Assembly (NCBI GenBank): GCA_052315415.1
Contig: JBLSDH010000003.1
Location: forward strand, 56,530-120,529
From: Cuniculiplasma sp052315415
GTDB taxonomy: Archaea; Thermoplasmatota; Thermoplasmata; Thermoplasmatales; Thermoplasmataceae
Direction: 5' to 3'
Length of the DNA stretch: 64,000 nt
Shown here: positions 60,100-64,000 of the stretch, piece by piece
Layout: each line of letters begins with the position of its first letter
Position numbering within the stretch: the first letter of the stretch is position 1
Notes under the pieces: model-generated
Database searches by the model: none
Told to the model about the DNA's origin: nothing
Seen by the model: only the letters and a program-made list of their open reading frames with translations
Position numbers and translations under genes: made by a program

Positions 60100-61087
60100 A
60101 TATAGGGCCTCCTGAATAGGGCCTCACTCTTGTGACGAAGGGTGAAACCTTCATCAGTTCATTCTGTACTTGCCATAATTTTTCTTCCTTAGAAATAAGA
60201 AGAACGAATCCTTCCGATCCACCTCCCAGGAGACGGGCAGCCAGTGCTCCATTTTTCATGCCCTCATTTATTATTTTTTCAGAATTTTCCCCCGAGATTG
60301 ATCTGTTTAAACTTTTTTTCAATTTCCAACCTTCTGTTATAAGTTCAGTAAATTTTTTCTCTTCCCCTTCCCTGCATGATCTGTACATATTCTCTGCCAC
60401 ACTTCTTATATGGTTGAGTGTTTCTATTGTTTTACCATCACCCTCTTTTGATTTTGAAACCTGGTTTTTTAGAACCTCAGAACTCTCCCTTGTTGCTCCA
60501 GTATAACATATAAGCATAGTTCTTTCAATAAATTTTCTAAGAGCACAGTTTTCAAGAGGCAGATATGTTATACTGCCTTCTTCAAATCTCATGGCTTTAA
60601 AACCACCAATCGAAATTGCAAAAGGATCCTGTACACCAAGTGTAATTCCAAAATAATTTTTTTCTGCTTCATATGAATCCAAGCCAAGTCTGAACGGGTC
60701 AACACTTTTCCCCGTAATTCTGTATGCAAGTGTTAGTAATCCCACAATCATTGCACTTGAGGATGCCAGACCGGATCCAGGAGGAACCTCTCCGTTAATG
60801 AATATCCTCCCTTTTTTTACCCCGTTTTCGTATAAAAAATCCGCTATTTTTTCCTGAAAGCTTTCAGCTTTTTCTGTGTAAAAGGAGGTTTTAAGAAAAT
60901 CCCTGGACGTGACCTCAAGAGGATAACCATCATCTCGATAATTTATTCTTACGCCACGGTCAATTGTTGTATTTACAACAAATCCACCGAATTTTTCATA
61001 AAAAGGACTTATGTCTGTTCCACCACCTGCAAAGCTTATTCTATATGGTGAGAAAAGCTCAAGTGAAGTCATTAAGATTGAATTCAT
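60092..61087 (-). CDS. GHMP kinase, HddA-like sugar kinase
   Basis: A 331-residue GHMP-family kinase. It has the N-terminal SPYRISFAGGGTDISPFYEKFGG typical of the D-glycero-D-manno-heptose 7-phosphate kinase (HddA) branch, the phosphate loop EVPPGSGLASSSAMIVG, and motif 3 ARLLGGGSEGFVLLIS. The GGGTD start separates it from mevalonate kinases. In archaea such kinases may act on heptose or other sugar phosphates for glycan synthesis; the true substrate is open. A second ATG at codon 6 (MTSLELFSPYR) may be the real start. Divergent from rfcL by 70 bases. Confidence 0.85.
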   Translation of the reverse strand: MNSILMTSLELFSPYRISFAGGGTDISPFYEKFGGFVVNTTIDRGVRINYRDDGYPLEVTSRDFLKTSFYTEKAESFQEKIADFLYENGVKKGRIFINGEVPPGSGLASSSAMIVGLLTLAYRITGKSVDPFRLGLDSYEAEKNYFGITLGVQDPFAISIGGFKAMRFEEGSITYLPLENCALRKFIERTMLICYTGATRESSEVLKNQVSKSKEGDGKTIETLNHIRSVAENMYRSCREGEEKKFTELITEGWKLKKSLNRSISGENSEKIINEGMKNGALAARLLGGGSEGFVLLISKEEKLWQVQNELMKVSPFVTRVRPYSGGPIFM

Positions 61088-61157
61088 GTTTCCATATTTA
61101 ATTTATGCAGTCACACTGACAGATGAAAATTTATTTACAGTTTAGTCATATTAAATC

Positions 61158-62483
61158 ATGCTTTGGAGTGCCTTGATAAAACCGGAGTCTATTGATGAGT
61201 TGTTTCTTATTTCAGAGAGCAAAGAGAGCATAAGGAAGTGGATAGAATCGTGGATAAGTGGAACTCCGTCAAAAAAAGCGCTCCTTCTTTACGGATCACA
61301 GGGTTTAGGCAAAACATCAACAGCATACGCAATAGGAAAAGAATATGATATGGAGGTATTTGAAGTAAATTCATCAGATGTCAGAAGCGAAAATTTTCTT
61401 GAAGACACAGCAGGACATGCTTCAATGTATGGTGGGCTTTTTCAGGATGAAAAAAAGAAACTCATATTGATAGATGAGGCAGACAATATTTTTGAGAGGG
61501 TACGATCAGATGAGGCAGGATCAAATTCAGAGATAGGTGGCTATAAGGCAATTAATAACATCATACAAAAATCAAGGAGCCCAATAATCATAACAATGAA
61601 CGATTATTATGGATTCAGAAGCAAAACTTCATATTCACAGTCCATCTTTAAAAATTCTTTGACAATAGAATACAAGATGTACAAAAGAAAGAATGATGCA
61701 GACTACAAGAGGGCAGTTCAGATTCTCAGTGATAAAATTAAGAAAATATCAAAGGAACATGGATTTGAATTTAGGGAAAATGCTGTTGAGATAATAAAGG
61801 CAGACCTTCCGGACGTGAGGGCTGCAATCAACGATTGTCAGCAGTATCTTACCACAGGTGTGACAAACAGCTATGGTGAATATCAGAGAGACAGAAGCGA
61901 GAAGATATTTGAGATAATGGATATGATATTCAAGGGAAACGATATGAGAAATTTTTCAAGCATAATGTCCTCTGATATTGGTATGAATGCACTCCTACTC
62001 TATGTGTCGCAGAATGTTCCACAGATAGCCAAGGAAACATCAGAACTGAGCCTGGTGATGGAAGTGTTATCAGAAATAGATCTTATCAACAGAAAAGGTG
62101 AGAGGGCCAGACATTACGCCATGAACACATATGTGTATGAGATACTTTCACTACTGGGCACTTATTTTGAGAGGGTCCCATCATTCATCAGGTACGGAAG
62201 GATGGAATTTATAGGCTCAATGTCAGAGAGGAAATCCAAGAGAGTGCGCGTAAGAAATATTGTTAAGGTTCTCTCAATCATGCTCCACACGTCGGAGGAA
62301 CAGATATACTCAATGAGGCCATACTTCATAGAGATGGGTAAAAAGGATGAAAATCTGAGAACAAAATTACTCAATGACACATCAACCTTTGTAAGGGAAT
62401 TCAACAGATCTGTTTCAGGAACCTACCTGGATCTGAAACTTCCTGAGATCACTGAGATGGATCTGGATGCATTCCTTTCCTGA
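61158..62483 (+). CDS. rfcL: Replication factor C large subunit
   Basis: A 441-residue AAA+ clamp-loader subunit that, with RfcS, opens PCNA onto primed DNA. Seen: ALIKPESIDELF (usual start is W-x-x-KY-RP), Walker A in LLYGSQGLGKTSTAYAIG, VFEVNSSDVRS, Walker B in LILIDEADNIF, sensor 1 in PIIITMNDYYG, and LPDVRAAINDCQQYL. The N-terminal WxxKYRP is diverged. No obvious PIP box is seen at the C-terminus (ITEMDLDAFLS is the nearest). RfcS is not in the window. Its last 61 bases overlap the convergent rnp2 gene. Confidence 0.94.
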   Translation: MLWSALIKPESIDELFLISESKESIRKWIESWISGTPSKKALLLYGSQGLGKTSTAYAIGKEYDMEVFEVNSSDVRSENFLEDTAGHASMYGGLFQDEKKKLILIDEADNIFERVRSDEAGSNSEIGGYKAINNIIQKSRSPIIITMNDYYGFRSKTSYSQSIFKNSLTIEYKMYKRKNDADYKRAVQILSDKIKKISKEHGFEFRENAVEIIKADLPDVRAAINDCQQYLTTGVTNSYGEYQRDRSEKIFEIMDMIFKGNDMRNFSSIMSSDIGMNALLLYVSQNVPQIAKETSELSLVMEVLSEIDLINRKGERARHYAMNTYVYEILSLLGTYFERVPSFIRYGRMEFIGSMSERKSKRVRVRNIVKVLSIMLHTSEEQIYSMRPYFIEMGKKDENLRTKLLNDTSTFVREFNRSVSGTYLDLKLPEITEMDLDAFLS

Positions 62484-62731
62484 ATAACTTTTTTGCATTT
62501 TTTTATGGTTCCGCTTGTGTAAATTGTTACAGGTCCATATTCTCTTCTTACAAAGGCAAGAACCCCTTCTTTTAAAAATTGATCTGTAAGATATATAACA
62601 TATTTACCATCATCATACTTTTTTTTAGCTCCGAAGATTCTAAAAACATCTCTTCTCATTCTCTCCTCTTTTGGATGTTTATAAATAAGAATATATCTCT
62701 TTCGGAATGGTGATCCCTTCATTATCTTCAT
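62423..62731 (-). CDS. rnp2: RNase P protein subunit, Pop5-like (Rnp2)
   Basis: A 102-residue basic protein. The strand RKRYILIYKHP at the start, the central GAKKKYDDGKYVIYLTD and above all YTSGTIKKCKKVI follow the Pop5/Rpp14 pattern (RYLLFE ... VSGTIKK). In archaea Pop5 binds the catalytic domain of RNase P RNA with Rpp30 and helps in 5' tRNA maturation. A second methionine at codon 4 is also a possible start. The C-terminal 20 codons lie antisense to the end of rfcL, a long overlap for this genome. tRNA-Trp lies 140 bases away on the other strand. Confidence 0.7.
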   Translation of the reverse strand: MKIMKGSPFRKRYILIYKHPKEERMRRDVFRIFGAKKKYDDGKYVIYLTDQFLKEGVLAFVRREYGPVTIYTSGTIKKCKKVIQERNASRSISVISGSFRSR

Positions 62732-62837
62732 ATGTTATGAAACTTGGGATTATAAAGTTAAAGTTAGAATCATTTAAAATTCGATCCATTTGGAAATGAA
62801 ATATATTTAATCAGGAATAAATTCAATGGAGTAAGAA

Positions 62838-62848
62838 ATTTATATACT
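62838..62848 (+). promoter_or_regulatory. TATA box of tRNA-Trp gene
   Basis: TTTATATACTA lies about 23-33 bases before the first base of the tRNA, the spacing expected for archaeal stable RNA genes, and is preceded by the purine-rich GTAAGAAA, which fits a BRE. Confidence 0.65.
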
Positions 62849-62870
62849 AATTTGCATTTTTGGAGTAGTC

Positions 62871-63011
62871 GGGGACATGGGGTAGTCAGGTATCCTAACG
62901 GGCTCCAGTCAGGTTTTGATTAGAAGAGGGTCATCTGATTTTGTGATGATTGACTGGAACTATGAACCGGGAAGAGACCCGCAGATCTGGGTTCAAATCC
63001 CAGTGTCCCCA
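62871..63011 (+). tRNA. tRNA-Trp (CCA), interrupted by a 68-nt intron
   Basis: The acceptor stem is GGGGACA (62871-62877) with TGTCCCC (63004-63010) and discriminator A at 63011. The T arm is CTGGG-TTCAAAT-CCCAG (62987-63003). The anticodon stem is ACGGG with CCCGC (four pairs plus one A-C mismatch at the outer end), and the loop CTCCAG|A gives anticodon CCA at 62905-62907, so it reads UGG (tryptophan). The exon parts are 62871-62908 and 62977-63011, giving 73 nt. The intron sits after position 37, the usual archaeal place. The 3' CCA is not encoded. The discriminator A and the G-rich acceptor stem match archaeal tRNA-Trp. The exact junctions are inferred from the tRNA fold. Confidence 0.93.
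62909..62976 (+). ncRNA. tRNA-Trp intron acting as box C/D methylation guide
   Basis: The intron carries box-like motifs in order: a C-like TTGATTA (62916-62922), D' CTGA (62935-62938), C' GTGATGA (62943-62949) and a D-like ATGA (62962-62965). Before box D, GACTGGA (62952-62958) pairs with TCCAGTC (62904-62910), and the base five before the box (62957) faces C34. Before D', GGGTC (62928-62932) pairs with GACCC (62976-62980), and the base five before that box (62930) faces nucleotide 39. Two sites at the N+5 position match the known guide function of euryarchaeal tRNA-Trp introns for C34 and U39. Here position 39 is C. The first guide duplex is only five pairs. Confidence 0.68.
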
Positions 63012-63046
63012 CTCTTAAAATTTAAAAAATAGAAAAATTCCAATTT

Positions 63047-63817
63047 TTAAGTGATTAATTTTTCAACTCTTTCAATAATGAAATCATAGTATTCTCTTGA
63101 GATTTCAAAACCTGTAAAATTTCTTTTCATCGATTTACTTACAACTGCTACCTGACCTGAACCAAGGAAAGGATCCATAACGATATCATTCTCTTTACTT
63201 GAATATTGCAGCATCTTAACAATCAGATCTGATGGCAATTTTGTTGGTGTTTTGTATGTTCCACGCCAGTATTCCCTCTTTATTTCCCATACGTCTTCCA
63301 AATCCTGGTAACGGAGATCCCTTTTATTAACAACAATGCCTCTTTCATACCTTGCATACGGGTAGAATATACGCTTCTTTTCATTCTTACATACATAAAG
63401 GCAATGATAATGTGAAGTTACATACTTATTTTTTGTAACAACGCCAAACTGATACTTCCATATTATATGATTCACTATTTTAAATCCTACTTGATCCAAC
63501 GCATTTAAAACATCCTTAAGGTTATTCCATCCTGAAAACAAATACATGCTTCCAGTTTCCTTCAAACTTCTGTAAGCCTCCCTCATCCAGGAAAGTGAAA
63601 ATTCATAGTAATTTTCCCTTTTTACTTCATTGTAACCTTCCAAAACCGTGTTTCCTTTCCTGTGATAATTGTTTCTCTGAGCCATAAAATCAATTCCAAA
63701 AGGTGGGTCTGTAATTATAAGATCGATGGACTCATTGGGAATCAAGGATTTCATTCCATATATGCAATCCATGTTGAATATTCTATTCACAAATGAATTT
63801 TCCACTATTCCATCCAT
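63047..63817 (-). CDS. DNA methyltransferase, beta-class (N6-adenine or N4-cytosine)
   Basis: A 256-residue SAM-dependent DNA methylase. The catalytic motif IV is LIITDPPFG (D37-F40) near the N-terminus and the SAM-binding motif I is DPFLGSGQVAV near residue 218, so the order is that of the beta class; MYLFSGW and FTGFEISREYYDFI are further family marks. DPPF favours N6-adenine methylation. The target domain lies between (about 105-190). It is short and has no fused nuclease. The gene ends 36 bases after tRNA-Trp on the opposite strand, and a reading frame for an unknown partner lies just upstream at 63885. Confidence 0.93.
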   Translation of the reverse strand: MDGIVENSFVNRIFNMDCIYGMKSLIPNESIDLIITDPPFGIDFMAQRNNYHRKGNTVLEGYNEVKRENYYEFSLSWMREAYRSLKETGSMYLFSGWNNLKDVLNALDQVGFKIVNHIIWKYQFGVVTKNKYVTSHYHCLYVCKNEKKRIFYPYARYERGIVVNKRDLRYQDLEDVWEIKREYWRGTYKTPTKLPSDLIVKMLQYSSKENDIVMDPFLGSGQVAVVSKSMKRNFTGFEISREYYDFIIERVEKLIT

Positions 63818-63884
63818 TATTTATCACTTTAAATTTTTTGTTAATCCAATAAAGGTCTCACATAGTGTCCCAAATGTTGTGTAT

Positions 63885-64000
63885 TTATAAAGGATACCTC
63901 CTTTGGAACATTTCCTTAATCTCATCAATGCATTTATAATATCCCCTCAATGATCTCATTGACCATTTGTCATTTATCTCTGCTGCTCTCAGATAAATGA
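63885..64000 (-). CDS. C-terminal fragment of an unidentified gene at the right edge
   Basis: An open frame on the minus strand enters from the right edge and stops at TAA 63885-63887. The visible end is about 38 residues, including YLRAAEINDKWSMRSLRGYY and CIDEIKEMFQRRYPL; it is helical, basic and tryptophan-containing, and it looks coded rather than random. It lies 67 bases upstream of the DNA methyltransferase in the same direction, the usual place for a restriction endonuclease partner, but no motif proves that. Too little is in the window to name a family. Confidence 0.5.
   Translation of the reverse strand, partial: IYLRAAEINDKWSMRSLRGYYKCIDEIKEMFQRRYPL

Noticed and set aside
60092..61087. 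Mevalonate-pathway kinase next to the isoprenoid genes
   Set aside because: The GGGTD N-terminus and overall motif set place it with HddA-like sugar kinases, and it is 53 kb from the isoprenoid genes.

Overview
The window is AT-rich archaeal DNA and reads as an acidophilic member of the Thermoplasmatales or a close relative. The pointers are a tricorn-associated M1 aminopeptidase, an adenosylcobalamin-type ribonucleotide reductase, a cytochrome bd oxidase, a secreted acid protease of the sedolisin family (S53), isopentenyl phosphate kinase with type 2 IPP isomerase, the NurA-HerA-Mre11-Rad50 operon, RfcL, an archaeal Pop5-like RNase P protein and an intron-containing tRNA-Trp. Many genes start about 25-30 bases after a TATA box (leaderless transcripts), while genes inside operons have GGTGA-like ribosome sites or overlapping start/stop codons. 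The genus cannot be fixed from the sequence.

Layout. 1-9.9 kb is housekeeping: the end of etfA, marC, aroD, thpR, gcvH-rlmE, a COG1395-type regulator, ipk-fni-zpr1, cbiA and ilvE. 9.9-11.0 kb is the one accessory patch: a five-repeat CRISPR array joined directly to the wreck of a csa3-like CARF regulator gene, with no other cas gene in the window. 11-17.3 kb holds the M1 aminopeptidase and carAB. carA is preceded by a possible leaderless upstream ORF and hairpin, and CarB lacks the C-terminal regulatory domain. 17.3-24.6 kb has a zinc-ribbon protein, an MFS transporter, a 39-residue cysteine-rich protein, a MazG-type enzyme, nrdJ and a secreted beta-propeller. 24.6-32.2 kb has one-carbon and PLP genes (gcvT, pdxT, glyA), a beta-hydroxyacid dehydrogenase and the S53 protease.

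32.2-35.8 kb is a cytochrome bd operon divergent from a ribbon-helix-helix regulator; an 11-bp direct repeat between them is a good operator candidate. 35.8-43 kb carries a PLD-like protein, 8-oxoguanine glycosylase, aconitase, peroxiredoxin, glycyl-tRNA synthetase and a CBS protein. 43-49.5 kb is the nurA-herA-mre11-rad50 end-resection operon. 50.4-55 kb is sdhABCD (including a very short membrane subunit) and aroC. 54.9-59.5 kb is a three-gene operon: an inactive-looking M50-type membrane protein, a COG3199 NAD kinase and a DUF2070 protein. 59.6-62.7 kb has a Nudix hydrolase, an HddA-like GHMP kinase, rfcL and rnp2. The right end has tRNA-Trp, whose intron looks like a box C/D methylation guide, then a DNA methyltransferase and the tail of an unidentified gene.

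Together the genes support aerobic, acid-adapted heterotrophy: electrons enter by ETF and succinate dehydrogenase and leave by cytochrome bd; external protein is cut by the S53 protease and peptides by the tricorn-type aminopeptidase. The observations most worth follow-up are the csa3 relic fused to the CRISPR array, the carA leader, the intron guide RNA, the M50-like pseudoprotease operon and the cyd operator repeats.
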